Shown here in pieces: positions 25,012 through 34,075 of a stretch of 64,000 bases of DNA. The position numbers were made by a program, and so were the translations under genes. The DNA is from CAXBCP01 sp963974055 (GTDB lineage Bacteria; Pseudomonadota; Alphaproteobacteria; MPNO01; UBA830), in contig CAXBCP010000022.1 of NCBI GenBank assembly GCA_963974055.1, forward strand, positions 1 through 64,000. Direction: 5' to 3'. The notes beneath the pieces are model-generated. The model worked only from the letters and a program-made list of their open reading frames with translations, searched no databases and had not been told where the DNA came from. Every line of letters starts with the position of its first letter. Position 1 is the stretch's first letter.

Positions 25012-26229
25012 ATGGCATTCCCGGCACATACCTTTACCCGGCTCTGTTCGGCTGTTCTCCTGCTTGCCGGGGTTCTGACCGCGCCCGGAACGGCCCGGGC
25101 GGATATGAAAACCGGCGTCGCCGCCTACAAGGCCGGCGACTACAAATCGGCGCTCCGCGAATTCACGGCACTGGCCGAGAAAGGCGACGCGAACGCACAG
25201 TTCAACCTCGCCATCCTGTACCTGACCGGTCGCGGCACCGACCGCGATATCGGCAAATCGGTCGAATGGCACCTAAAGGCCGCCGCCCAGGGCCTGCCGG
25301 CCGCATCGAACGGTCTCGGGGTGTTTTATTATCAGGGCATCGGCGTGAAACAGGACTATCCGCAGGCGCTGAAATGGTTCAGACGCGCGGCCGCCAGGGG
25401 CTTTGCCGATTCCGAATTCAATATCGGCGTGATGTATTTCAATAGTCAGGGCGTCAGGCGCGACGATTTCGAGGTCGTCAAATGGGTGAGCCTCGCCGCT
25501 GCGCGCAAATTCGCCCCGGCGGAACACCGGCTGGGCCAGATGTACGAAAAAGGGGTGATCTTCGCCAAAGACCCGATGGAAGCGCTCCGCTGGTATCGCC
25601 TGGCGGCGGCCCACGGCAACAGCGACGCCAGGGCGGCAAAGGCGCGGCTCTCGAAGGCGCTCAATATCCGGGAGCGGACGTCGCCGCCGGCCGCGGTGTC
25701 GAAAGATGCCGTAAAACCCGTTCCGAAACCGACGCGCAAACCGGCTGTCCCGCCCCCTGTCGCCGAAACGCTTTCCGAGATATCCCCGGTCGCGGCCGCT
25801 TTTTCGGCCCCCGCAACCGCGGTGTCAGACGCCGACACGCCGTCGGCGCCGGTGGACGGATCGGGCGACACGATCGCCGCGGCCCCGCCGGAGCCGCAAA
25901 GCGAACCGGCGCCGCTTACCGGCACCCCCGCCGTTCCCGAAACCGCCGACCGCGCGGCACCCGCCGGCATATGGCGGGTACAGTTCGCATCGTTCCGCAC
26001 GGTGGCGGAAACCGAGCGCGCCTGGCAGACCCTGCTCCGGCGGGCGGGACCGGCGATCGGCGACATCCCGCGGATCGTCGTCCGGGCCGATCTCGGCGAC
26101 CGCGGGGTATTTCACCGCCTGCAGGCCGGACCGTTCCGCGATCGCAGGGCGGCAACCGATCTGTGCAAACGCGTCCATGTTTCCATTCCCGGCCAGGGAT
26201 GCCTGCCGGTCAGGAATCCCGCGCGCTGA
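25012..26229 (+). CDS. exported Sel1-repeat protein with C-terminal SPOR domain
   Basis: A 405-residue exported protein. The signal peptide is about 1-29 (ending TARA). Four to five 36-residue Sel1/TPR-like repeats follow (about 35-220), each with the pattern A-x(2)-NLGxxYxxGxGVxxD then ALxWxxxAAxxG. A Pro/Ala-rich linker (about 225-315) leads to a SPOR-type domain (about 320-395; IWRVQFASFRTVAETERAW, HRLQAGPFRDRRAA). SPOR domains bind denuded septal peptidoglycan, so the protein probably works at the division site, with the Sel1 repeats recruiting partners. Confidence 0.9.
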   Translation: MAFPAHTFTRLCSAVLLLAGVLTAPGTARADMKTGVAAYKAGDYKSALREFTALAEKGDANAQFNLAILYLTGRGTDRDIGKSVEWHLKAAAQGLPAASNGLGVFYYQGIGVKQDYPQALKWFRRAAARGFADSEFNIGVMYFNSQGVRRDDFEVVKWVSLAAARKFAPAEHRLGQMYEKGVIFAKDPMEALRWYRLAAAHGNSDARAAKARLSKALNIRERTSPPAAVSKDAVKPVPKPTRKPAVPPPVAETLSEISPVAAAFSAPATAVSDADTPSAPVDGSGDTIAAAPPEPQSEPAPLTGTPAVPETADRAAPAGIWRVQFASFRTVAETERAWQTLLRRAGPAIGDIPRIVVRADLGDRGVFHRLQAGPFRDRRAATDLCKRVHVSIPGQGCLPVRNPAR

Positions 26230-26349
26230 AAATTCCGGACCTGTGGGAAACGCCGTCCCTATCGCGCCTTTACATAATCGCAATACCGACGGTATTAACC
26301 TTGCAGTGTCCGGCATCGTTGCCAAAATTACTGACCGTATACGGATATC

Positions 26350-27636
26350 ATGATCGCCATTCGCCTCGTCCTCTGGCTTATAATTATCGGCATTTTCGCG
26401 TCGCCCGTGATCGCCTGGTACGGACTGGACGAAACACCGCTTGTCACCAAAGGCCCGCAGGTCAATGTGCGCGATATTGCATCGGCAAAGGCGTTCCTCG
26501 AACAATACGATCCGCGCAACCTGCCCGACGGCAAGATTACGGTAATCAACGCCAACCAGCGCCAGATCAATACGGCGCTGGCCGCCGCCCTGGCCGCCGC
26601 CCCGTTCCTTCAGGCCCGGATCGTTCCCAGCAAGTTCGGGCTGCTCGGCGCCATAACGGCCTCGCCGCCGATCCCGGACAACCCGCTGGGCAAATACGTC
26701 AACATCCGGATGCTGATCGAATCGTCGAATGACGGGTTGCAGATCGGGCGGCTGAGCGTCGGCGACATCGAAATTCCGACCGCTATCGTCCGCCCCGTCT
26801 TCATTGTCGTGATGGACCAGCTCGCCGGCGCCGGACGCGGCAGGGCGTTTCTGGAAACGATCCGCAGCGTCAAGGTGATCGGCTCCGAGGTCCGCGTCGT
26901 CTACCGGCCGAAGGACGGCCTGCTCGACGACCTGAAATCCGCGGCCAAGAAGACCGTGGCGGCGGGCGATCCGAAAATCACCAAGGTCTACTGGAAACGG
27001 CTGAACGATTTTCACAGGTCGCTCCCGAGGGGCGAACGCGCCTCGCTGGCCCGCTACATGCAGCCCGCGTTCGAACTGGCGAGCCAGCGCTCCGCCGGCG
27101 GCGATGTCATCGAGGAAAACAAGGCGGCGATTTTCGCCCTTGCGATGTTCTTCGGCGATATCAGGCTCGAACGGTTTATCGGCGAGGTCCGCGAAGGCGA
27201 CTACATGAGCGGCCCCGGAAAGATTTCCCACATACAGCTTCAGAGCCGCCATGACTGGGTGCAGCATTATCTTCTGTCGGCCGGTCTCACGCTCGCGGGC
27301 GGCCGCGGGATCGCGGATTTCATCGGCGAGGCCAAGGAAGTCGACGATGCCTCCAACAAGGCCAGCGGGTTCAGCTTTACCGATCTCGCCGCGGACCGCG
27401 CCGGGGTGCGGTTCGCCGAAATCGCCACCGGATCGGTCGAGGGCGCGCGCCGGATACAGTCGGTGCTGTCGCGGCCGGTCGGCGAACCGGATTTCTTCCC
27501 CGAAATCCGCGACCTGCCGGAAGGCCTGACGGCGGCACAGTTCGCGGCCCGGTACGGCGAACGCGACAGCGCCGCCTTCAAGCGCGTCATTGCGGATATC
27601 GACCGCCGCATCTCCAGAATCCCGATGTACCGGTAG
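26350..27636 (+). CDS. membrane-anchored protein of unknown function
   Basis: I do not recognise this 428-residue protein by name. Residues 1-24 form an uncleaved anchor or signal peptide, so most of it should be periplasmic. Features worth noting are a conserved-looking INANQRQINTALAAAL segment, a central FALAMFFGDIRLERFIG block and GKISHIQLQSRHDWVQHYLLSAGLTL, suggesting a folded, possibly enzymatic domain in the second half. It ends 12 nt before a metallophosphoesterase gene, so they are probably co-transcribed and may act together in the envelope. Confidence 0.7.
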   Translation: MIAIRLVLWLIIIGIFASPVIAWYGLDETPLVTKGPQVNVRDIASAKAFLEQYDPRNLPDGKITVINANQRQINTALAAALAAAPFLQARIVPSKFGLLGAITASPPIPDNPLGKYVNIRMLIESSNDGLQIGRLSVGDIEIPTAIVRPVFIVVMDQLAGAGRGRAFLETIRSVKVIGSEVRVVYRPKDGLLDDLKSAAKKTVAAGDPKITKVYWKRLNDFHRSLPRGERASLARYMQPAFELASQRSAGGDVIEENKAAIFALAMFFGDIRLERFIGEVREGDYMSGPGKISHIQLQSRHDWVQHYLLSAGLTLAGGRGIADFIGEAKEVDDASNKASGFSFTDLAADRAGVRFAEIATGSVEGARRIQSVLSRPVGEPDFFPEIRDLPEGLTAAQFAARYGERDSAAFKRVIADIDRRISRIPMYR

Positions 27637-27647
27637 ATCCGGAACGG

Positions 27648-28541
27648 ATGCCGGCGTTCACGCAGCGGCCGATCCGCAGGCAACGCGTCCCGCAATCGTC
27701 CTTCGAGCACAGGCTTATCCGCCCGGTGTTCCGGGTCGCCTTTCGCGCGCTCGAATTCGGGCTCAAGGCGACCGGCCTGCACGCGCGCGGCGTCCGCAAT
27801 GCCGCCGATACCCAGGTGAACCGGTTCGAGATCGCACTCGAAAACCTTCCCGCCGCGTTCGACGGCTATACGATCCTGCATATGAGCGATTTACACGCGG
27901 ACGGACCGCTCGATCTCGATGCGCCGATCGAGCGCGCGCTCGACGGGATCGAAGTGGACCTGTGCGCGCTGACCGGCGATTACCGTTACCGGCTTGCCGG
28001 CGAATACGAGGACGCGGCGGCCTATATGGCCCGGATCGTCCGGCATATCAGCGCCCGCGACGGCATATACGGCACCCTCGGCAATCACGATCTCGGGACG
28101 ATGGTGGCACCGCTCGAAGCCGCCGGTATCCGGATCCTGCTGAACGACCATGCGATTCTGCGCCGCGGCGACGACGAGATTCAGCTGATCGGGCTCGACG
28201 ACGTCCACGCCTATCAGCCGGCCGCCGATGCGGCGGCGGCGCTGGCGGACATGCCCGCCGGGTTCCGTATCCTGCTGCAGCATTCCCCGGAACTGCTGGA
28301 CGAGGCCGAGGCCGAAGACGTGGCGCTGTATCTGACCGGCCACACCCATGGCGGCCAGATCTGCCTGCCCGGCGGCATCCCGATCATGACCAATATCCGG
28401 ACCGCCCGCCGCTATGCCAGCGGCCTGTGGCGGCATGGCAGGATGACCGGGTACACCACCCGGGGGGTCGGCGTGTCGATCATGCCGCTGCGCTTTTTCA
28501 GCAAGGGCGAGGTCGCGGTTATTACGCTGCGGCGCGCCTGA
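27648..28541 (+). CDS. metallophosphoesterase (YkuE/LpxG-like)
   Basis: A 297-residue calcineurin-like phosphoesterase. All metal motifs are present in order: D-x-H in SDLHADGP, TGDYR (Asp), GNHD, HSPE and GHTHGGQ. The segment LTGHTHGGQICLPGG is typical of YkuE-type proteins, and the group overlaps with LpxG-type UDP-diacylglucosamine hydrolases. An N-terminal helix (about 25-45) may attach it to the membrane. It follows the unknown envelope gene closely. Confidence 0.9.
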   Translation: MPAFTQRPIRRQRVPQSSFEHRLIRPVFRVAFRALEFGLKATGLHARGVRNAADTQVNRFEIALENLPAAFDGYTILHMSDLHADGPLDLDAPIERALDGIEVDLCALTGDYRYRLAGEYEDAAAYMARIVRHISARDGIYGTLGNHDLGTMVAPLEAAGIRILLNDHAILRRGDDEIQLIGLDDVHAYQPAADAAAALADMPAGFRILLQHSPELLDEAEAEDVALYLTGHTHGGQICLPGGIPIMTNIRTARRYASGLWRHGRMTGYTTRGVGVSIMPLRFFSKGEVAVITLRRA

Positions 28542-28554
28542 CGGCAGACTTCAC

Positions 28555-29763
28555 CTAAGCCGCATACACCCGGAGCGGCAGCGTCTCGAAACCGTGCAGC
28601 GTATTGTTCATGGCCCGCACGGGATCGCCTGCCGGCTCGATCCGGTCGATCCGGTTTGCCATTTCCCTGAACAACGCTTCCATTTCCAGACGGGCCATGG
28701 CCTGGCCCATGCAATGATGGATCCCGAACCCGAATCCCAGATGTGCCGAGGCGTTGCGGTCGATATCGAAAACATCGGGATTTTCCCAGGCATCGGGGTC
28801 GCGGTTGGCGGCGCCCAGCGACATCATGATCTTGGTCTCGGCCGGGATATGGCGGCCCGCCAGTTCGACATCGCGGGTGGTGGTGCGGAAGAACGACTGG
28901 AACGGCGAATCGTAGCGCAGCACCTCTTCGACCGCGTTGCGCGCCTTCGACGGTTCCGCCCGAAGCTTTGCCCATTCGCCGGGATGCGTTGCGAAGCAGT
29001 TCAGCACGTTGCCGATCGCGTACACGGTCGTATCCAGACCGGCCGACAGCATGGACCGGACGATGAACAGCGCCTCTTCCTGGCTGACGATACCTTCATC
29101 GGCGGCCTTGTAGGCCTGTGCGCCGAGACCTTCGGGGTCGAGCCGGTCGCGTTCGCAACAGGCCATGACGTAATCGACAACCGCATCGGCGGCGGCGGTC
29201 GATTCCCGGAACGTGTCGTTGCGCGGCCCGAATCCGTTAAAGACCATGTTGCCGTAATCGAGAAGCTGGTCGCGGCCGTCCGGGCCGAGGCCGACGGCAT
29301 CGGGAAAGACTTTCAGGATATAGGGACGCGCGACGTCCGTCATCCCGTCGATATCGCCGGCTTCCAGCAGACGGTCGACCAGAAGCTTCGACTGTTCGGC
29401 GAAAACCGGACGCAGCAGGCGGAGCCTGGAATGCGCCATAACCCCGTCGGCCACGCCGCGCCGCGGCGTATGGTCGGGCGGATCGGCTTCGAGAAGCTTG
29501 CTCGGCGGCCGCCACGGCTTTTCGGTATGAAAATTCGCGAGCCCGACGCCGGCGCCGGAACCATAGCCTTCCCAGTCGTCGAGGACCTGTTTCACCAGGT
29601 CGTAACGGGCCGTGCCCCAGACGTCATAGGCGCTCATCCAGACCAGCGGACCGGCGGCGCGCATCTCTTCGTGCCAGCCATAGGGGTCGAGAATATTCTC
29701 CCGCGCAAACGGGTCGATATCGCAGCGCGGCGGTTCCGCCGTCAGGGTATCGGTTTCGGCCAT
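28555..29763 (-). CDS. cytochrome P450, CYP199-like (para-substituted benzoate oxidase)
   Basis: A 402-residue soluble P450. The heme loop FGFGIHHCMGQ places the ligand at C351; the I-helix is AGLDTTV (241-247), the K-helix EEVLR. It strongly resembles CYP199A: it has VGLANF, KPWRPPSKLLEADPP and FPDAVGLG blocks. The residues that hold the substrate carboxylate in CYP199A4, as I recall them (Arg92, Ser95, Arg243, Ser244), are matched by R85, S88, R236 and S237. CYP199 enzymes O-demethylate 4-methoxybenzoate. It shares an operon with an HpaB-type monooxygenase. The [2Fe-2S] ferredoxin and reductase are elsewhere. Confidence 0.93.
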   Translation of the reverse strand: MAETDTLTAEPPRCDIDPFARENILDPYGWHEEMRAAGPLVWMSAYDVWGTARYDLVKQVLDDWEGYGSGAGVGLANFHTEKPWRPPSKLLEADPPDHTPRRGVADGVMAHSRLRLLRPVFAEQSKLLVDRLLEAGDIDGMTDVARPYILKVFPDAVGLGPDGRDQLLDYGNMVFNGFGPRNDTFRESTAAADAVVDYVMACCERDRLDPEGLGAQAYKAADEGIVSQEEALFIVRSMLSAGLDTTVYAIGNVLNCFATHPGEWAKLRAEPSKARNAVEEVLRYDSPFQSFFRTTTRDVELAGRHIPAETKIMMSLGAANRDPDAWENPDVFDIDRNASAHLGFGFGIHHCMGQAMARLEMEALFREMANRIDRIEPAGDPVRAMNNTLHGFETLPLRVYAA

Positions 29764-29803
29764 CGCATGTTTCCCCTTCCGTTCTCTACTCCGCGCCCTG
29801 CCG

Positions 29804-31288
29804 TTACTCGGCGGCGATCTTGTCGCCGCCGATCGTGTCGGCAAGGCTGTACTTGTCGAGAATCGAATCCACCAGTTCCGCCGACCGGTCCCAGTCATAG
29901 GTGCGGAACGCGTGGCCCCGCGTCACGAACTGGGCGCCGGCATAGAACATTTCGTACTGGGTATGGCGGCTGGCGAATTCGGAACCGATGGCGTCCCAGG
30001 CGAGCTTCATGAACTTCACCTTTTCCTCGGCCGAGCCGATGGCCGATTTCTGGGTCGCGTTGATATATTTGTTCAGCTCCGGATTGGCGAAATCCTCCGC
30101 CGAGGACGGCAGCATGATCAGCCCGCCGCCCGCGATTTCGCGCATCGACGTCACGAATTCGGGGTAGAGCTGCTGGGTCAGCACCTGGGCGGTGTACATC
30201 AGGTTGCGGTCGGGCACGTAATAGCCGTTGAACATGCCGCCGCCGGATTCCATGCCGTAGACCAGTCCTTCGACCATCGCCGCCTGCGCCGCCATGTGGC
30301 CGAGCTTTTCGGCGACCGACGGGATGCCGACCGTGCCGATGGTCTCGCAGATGCGCCGGGCAACGCCGACCTGGAACTGCATCTTCACCATCAGGCGGGT
30401 CATCGCCTGATAGTTCTGCATGTAATGGGCATAGGTATCCTGGAACTGGCCGCGCGCGGCGTCGGTGTCCTTGTAGATGAACACGCGCTCCCACGGCACT
30501 TTCACATCGTCGCAGTAGACCAGCGCATCGTTTTCGTCGAAACGCGACGACAGCGGGTAATCGAACGAGCTGTTGGCCGATTCTTCGTAGGACCGGCGTG
30601 ACATGACTTTCAGCCCCTTGGTGTTCATGGGGATGGCGAAGGAAATGGCGTATTTTTCCTCGCCCGGTTTCAGCGGCTGGATATTCGCGAACAATACCTC
30701 GTTGGCCATGATCGACCCGGTGCCGAGCATTTTCGCGCCGCGCACCGTGATTCCTTCGGCATCTTCGTCGACGACGCCGGTCGCGAGGAATTCGTCCTGC
30801 TGTTCGCCGGTCGACTTGTTGCGGTCGGCCTGCGGGTTGATGATGACGTAGGTCATGTAGGCATCGGAATCGCGGACGAACCGGAAGTAATCCATCAGCG
30901 CGCCGGCACGTTCGCTGGAATGCTTTTCGAATACCGGCAGGCCCATGACCTGGCCGACCATCGACGACGCGATGTGATCGGGCGAACGCCCCAGCCAGCC
31001 GCCTGACAGGCGCGACCAGCCTTCGATCGCACGGCGGCGCGCGACCAGTTCCTCGTAACTTTTGGTCAGCTGCCAGCAGCGGTTGACCCGTTCGCCCGAT
31101 GTCGGGGATTCGAAGGTCATCCAGTCGATATTGTCGGGATGGGCCTGAAAATCGTACAGCCCGGCGGCCGCCGCGACGGCATTCTTGTACGCCGGATGCG
31201 TGGTGACGTCGTCGATCTTCTTGCCGTTCAAAAAGACCTCACGCCCGTCCTGCAACGATTTAAGATGCTCTGCGCCTGTCTTGGCCAT
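29804..31288 (-). CDS. HpaB-family FADH2-dependent phenol monooxygenase
   Basis: A 494-residue flavin hydroxylase related to 4-hydroxyphenylacetate 3-monooxygenase (HpaB) and PvcC. It has the acyl-CoA-dehydrogenase-like fold, with blocks RRAIEGWSRLSGGWLGRSPDH, NPQADRNK, GAKMLGTGS, CDDVKVPWERVF and GGGLIMLPSS. It adds an ortho hydroxyl to a phenol using FADH2 from a separate reductase (HpaC), not found here. The start at 31288 has a good GGAGAA site. With the downstream CYP199 P450, a route from 4-methoxybenzoate to 4-hydroxybenzoate to 3,4-dihydroxybenzoate is possible, by inference only. Confidence 0.9.
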   Translation of the reverse strand: MAKTGAEHLKSLQDGREVFLNGKKIDDVTTHPAYKNAVAAAAGLYDFQAHPDNIDWMTFESPTSGERVNRCWQLTKSYEELVARRRAIEGWSRLSGGWLGRSPDHIASSMVGQVMGLPVFEKHSSERAGALMDYFRFVRDSDAYMTYVIINPQADRNKSTGEQQDEFLATGVVDEDAEGITVRGAKMLGTGSIMANEVLFANIQPLKPGEEKYAISFAIPMNTKGLKVMSRRSYEESANSSFDYPLSSRFDENDALVYCDDVKVPWERVFIYKDTDAARGQFQDTYAHYMQNYQAMTRLMVKMQFQVGVARRICETIGTVGIPSVAEKLGHMAAQAAMVEGLVYGMESGGGMFNGYYVPDRNLMYTAQVLTQQLYPEFVTSMREIAGGGLIMLPSSAEDFANPELNKYINATQKSAIGSAEEKVKFMKLAWDAIGSEFASRHTQYEMFYAGAQFVTRGHAFRTYDWDRSAELVDSILDKYSLADTIGGDKIAAE

Positions 31289-31349
31289 CTCGAGTTCTCC
31301 TGGTTTGCGCCGCCTTGCCGCGCTGTTTCCGCCGTTGTTTCCAACGCCC

Positions 31350-31376
31350 AAAATAGTATACTAAGTATAGTATTTT
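31350..31376. promoter_or_regulatory. 27-bp near-perfect palindrome, MarR operator candidate
   Basis: The arms AAAATA-TATACT and AGTATA-TATTTT match as inverted repeats over 27 bp, with a single mismatched pair (positions 7 and 21) and the central base. It is AT-rich in a GC-rich setting and lies between the divergent HpaB and MarR genes, 62 nt and 64 nt from their starts. It probably serves a regulator dimer and overlaps both promoters. Confidence 0.78.
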
Positions 31377-31439
31377 GAACATCGGACCCGCGTCAACCGT
31401 TTTAGCGTGTCCGCCGAAACGCCCGATCGGGAGATGATT

Positions 31440-32006
31440 TTGAGCAACCGGAACGCCGAAAAAGCCAAGGATACCGCGCCGATGGTGCCGCTGACCATTT
31501 CCCGCGATGCCCTGCTCGTCGACGGCGGCGACCAGGTGTTCCGCAAGCTGGTCCACGCTTTTTTCGCATTCAACGTCCGCCACGAGCGGATTCGCGACGG
31601 ACATGCCCGGCGGATCGGTCTGGCCGGCACCGAGTACACGATCCTGATCTCGATCGCCCATCTCAGCCAGGAATGCGCCGTCAATGTCAAAACGGTCGCC
31701 GAACATCTCCATGTCAGCACCGGTTTTATCACCAACACCACCCGCAAGCTTCAGAATATGGGGCTCGTCGGCAAAACGCGGGACCGGACGGACCGGCGCA
31801 AGACGATCCTGACGGTCACCGAAAAAGGGCTGGCCTTGCTCGGCGAGCTCGCCCCGTTCCAGCGCAAGGTCAACGATGCGGAATTCGGCTCGCTCAGCCG
31901 CGAAGAATTCCTTCAGCTCAGCGATGCCATCGAACGGCTCGTGGATTCGAGCGACGCGGCCATCGCGCTGCAGCAGGAACTGGTGATCCGGACCCCGGTG
32001 ACCTGA
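31440..32006 (+). CDS. MarR-family transcriptional regulator 3
   Basis: A 188-residue winged-helix regulator. The DNA-binding region contains VKTVAEHLHVSTGFITNTTRKLQNMG and the wing TRDRTDRRKTILTVT. TTG 31440 is favoured because GGGAG lies 6 nt upstream; GTG 31407 and ATG 31434 are longer in-frame options. It is divergent from the HpaB-CYP199 operon across the 27-bp palindrome and so probably controls it, sensing a benzoate-type ligand. A 13-bp sequence spanning the stop codon is duplicated directly after it. Confidence 0.9.
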   Translation: MSNRNAEKAKDTAPMVPLTISRDALLVDGGDQVFRKLVHAFFAFNVRHERIRDGHARRIGLAGTEYTILISIAHLSQECAVNVKTVAEHLHVSTGFITNTTRKLQNMGLVGKTRDRTDRRKTILTVTEKGLALLGELAPFQRKVNDAEFGSLSREEFLQLSDAIERLVDSSDAAIALQQELVIRTPVT

Positions 32007-32122
32007 CCCGGTGACCTGATCCGGAGCCCCCGCGGGGCGCCCCCCCGGCGCACCGCCACCCGCGCACCCGGCGCCGGACCGGTTCCCGTTTACGGCGGGC
32101 CACTTTTCCGTCGAAAGCGGGT

Positions 32123-33133
32123 ATGCTGGCGGCTGTCCGGCCGGTCCGGACCAGTTTGTCTCTATCAGCTTCCCGCCGTCACTTCAGACGGTTCCATTCC
32201 ACCACGCGGACACCGAACCCCATTCCAATCCCCCTTCCGAATTCCCCGACCGTTCTCAAAGGCGTTCTGATCGCCGTTTTTTCGATGGTGCTGTTCTCGT
32301 CGACGCACACATCCGTGCGCGTGCTGTCCGAAACCCTGTCGACATTCGAGATCGTGTTCTGGCGGATGTCGGTCAGTATGGCGATCCTGCTGCCGTGGTT
32401 CGCCTGGAAGGGTTTCCATCTTTTGAAAACCCGGCGACTGGTGCTGCACGGGATGCGGGCGGTGGTCAATTTCGCCGGCATGATCCTGTGGTTTTACGCC
32501 ATCAGCGTCGTGCCGCTGGGCAAAGCGGTGGCGATCCATTTCACGCTGCCCCTGTTCCTGGTGGTGCTGGCGGCGCTGTTCCTCGGCGAGCGGGTCGGAA
32601 TCCGCCGGATCCTGGCGACGCTGGTCGGTTTTGGCGGCGCGCTGGTGGTGCTGCGTCCCGACACGGTCGGAATCGGCCTGCCCGAACTGATGATCCTCGC
32701 CTCGGCGGCGCTGTATGCGGGCACCGTGGTGTTTCTGAAGTTCATGCTGAAGACCGAATCCCCGCTGACCCTGACCTTCTACACCAACGCCTTCATTTTC
32801 CTGTTCTCCATCCCGATGGCGCTCTGGACATGGACCGGCCCGTCGGCCGACGACATCGTGCCGATCCTCATCGTCGGCGTGATGGGAACTTTTGCGCCCT
32901 TCCTGTTTACGACGGCACTGCGCATGGCCGATGCCAGCGTGATCGGACCGACCGATTTCCTGCGCCTGCCCTTCACCGCCGGGTTCGCCTTCGCGCTGTT
33001 CGGCGAAGTGCCGGAAATATGGGTATGGGTCGGCGGCGGGATCATCTTCCTCAGCACCTGGTACATCACCGTCCGCGAAAGCCGGCTTGAAAAGCTGAGG
33101 CGGGCGCAAGCCGCAGAAGCCGGCGACCAATGA
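32123..33133 (+). CDS. EamA/DMT-family transporter 4
   Basis: A 10-helix permease, 336 residues from ATG 32123; the first 40 residues are Ser/Arg/Pro-rich and the true start may be later. It has LSTFEIVFWR after helix 1 and the PTDFLRLPF motif near the C-terminus, which separates it from transporters 1-3 and groups it with 5-8. The last codons overlap the start of the next transporter (ATGA), so the two are probably made together and might pair. Confidence 0.9.
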   Translation: MLAAVRPVRTSLSLSASRRHFRRFHSTTRTPNPIPIPLPNSPTVLKGVLIAVFSMVLFSSTHTSVRVLSETLSTFEIVFWRMSVSMAILLPWFAWKGFHLLKTRRLVLHGMRAVVNFAGMILWFYAISVVPLGKAVAIHFTLPLFLVVLAALFLGERVGIRRILATLVGFGGALVVLRPDTVGIGLPELMILASAALYAGTVVFLKFMLKTESPLTLTFYTNAFIFLFSIPMALWTWTGPSADDIVPILIVGVMGTFAPFLFTTALRMADASVIGPTDFLRLPFTAGFAFALFGEVPEIWVWVGGGIIFLSTWYITVRESRLEKLRRAQAAEAGDQ

Positions 33134-34038
33134 CCGGTGTGCGCCGCTGGTTCGCCGGTATTTCATCCAATCTGCGCGGCTTCGTGTGGATCACCCTGTC
33201 GACATTTGCGTTTATGTCCATGGTCATGGTCGTTCGCCATCTGTCGGACAGCTACAACACGGGCGAGCTTGCGTTCTGGCGGGCGCTTATCGGCCTCGGC
33301 CTGCTGGCGCCGATATTCGCACGCAGCGGCAGTGCACTGTTCCGGACAACCCAGTTCCGTTACCACCTGTTACGCAATGTCATGCATTTCGTCGGCGTCG
33401 CCGGTTGGTTCTATGCGATTTCCCACATCAACCTGTCGACCGGCATGGCGCTGCAATTCACGGTGCCGCTGTTTACCATCGTGCTGGCGATTTTCATTCT
33501 CGGCGAAAAAGTGGATGCAGCGCGCTGGGTCGCGACCGCGATCGGGTTCGCCGGGGTTCTGGTCATTCTGCGACCCGGGATCGAGCCGATAACGCTGGCA
33601 GCCATCGCCGCCCTCGTCTCCGCCATCGGCTATGCGGGCGCCAATATCGCGACCAAGGTGCTGATGCGCCAGTGTTCCAGCGACACGGTGGTGTTCTACA
33701 TGAACGTAATGCACCTGCCGATGGCGCTTGCCCTTGCCTGGGCGCTTGGCGGGATCGGCATTCCGGTCCTGCCCGACATTCCCTGGCTGGTCGCGCTCGC
33801 CGCGTTCGCCACGCTCGCCCACTGGCTGCTGGCAAAGGCTCTGGGTGAAGCGGATGCCAGCCTGATCATCCTGGTCGATTTCACCAAGCTGCCCTGGGTT
33901 ACCCTGGGCGCATTCGTATTCTTCGCCGAAACGCCGGTCCTCTGGGCGTGGATCGGCGGGGCGGTAATCTTCGCATCGACCCTCTATATCGTCCGCCGCG
34001 AAGCGCGGGCGGCCCGGACCCGCCGCGACGCGGACTGA
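33130..34038 (+). CDS. EamA/DMT-family transporter 5
   Basis: A 302-residue EamA permease coupled to transporter 4 by a 4-nt overlap. It has NTGELAFWRALIGLG after helix 1 and a LVDFTKLPW variant of the C-terminal DFxRLP motif, with Lys replacing Arg. It is convergent with a UbiD decarboxylase 38 nt away. Substrate unknown; the neighbourhood suggests aromatic or unsaturated acids. Confidence 0.92.
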   Translation: MTGVRRWFAGISSNLRGFVWITLSTFAFMSMVMVVRHLSDSYNTGELAFWRALIGLGLLAPIFARSGSALFRTTQFRYHLLRNVMHFVGVAGWFYAISHINLSTGMALQFTVPLFTIVLAIFILGEKVDAARWVATAIGFAGVLVILRPGIEPITLAAIAALVSAIGYAGANIATKVLMRQCSSDTVVFYMNVMHLPMALALAWALGGIGIPVLPDIPWLVALAAFATLAHWLLAKALGEADASLIILVDFTKLPWVTLGAFVFFAETPVLWAWIGGAVIFASTLYIVRREARAARTRRDAD

Positions 34039-34075
34039 CCTTCCCCGGCCACGGCCGACGCCTATTTCCGCACGG

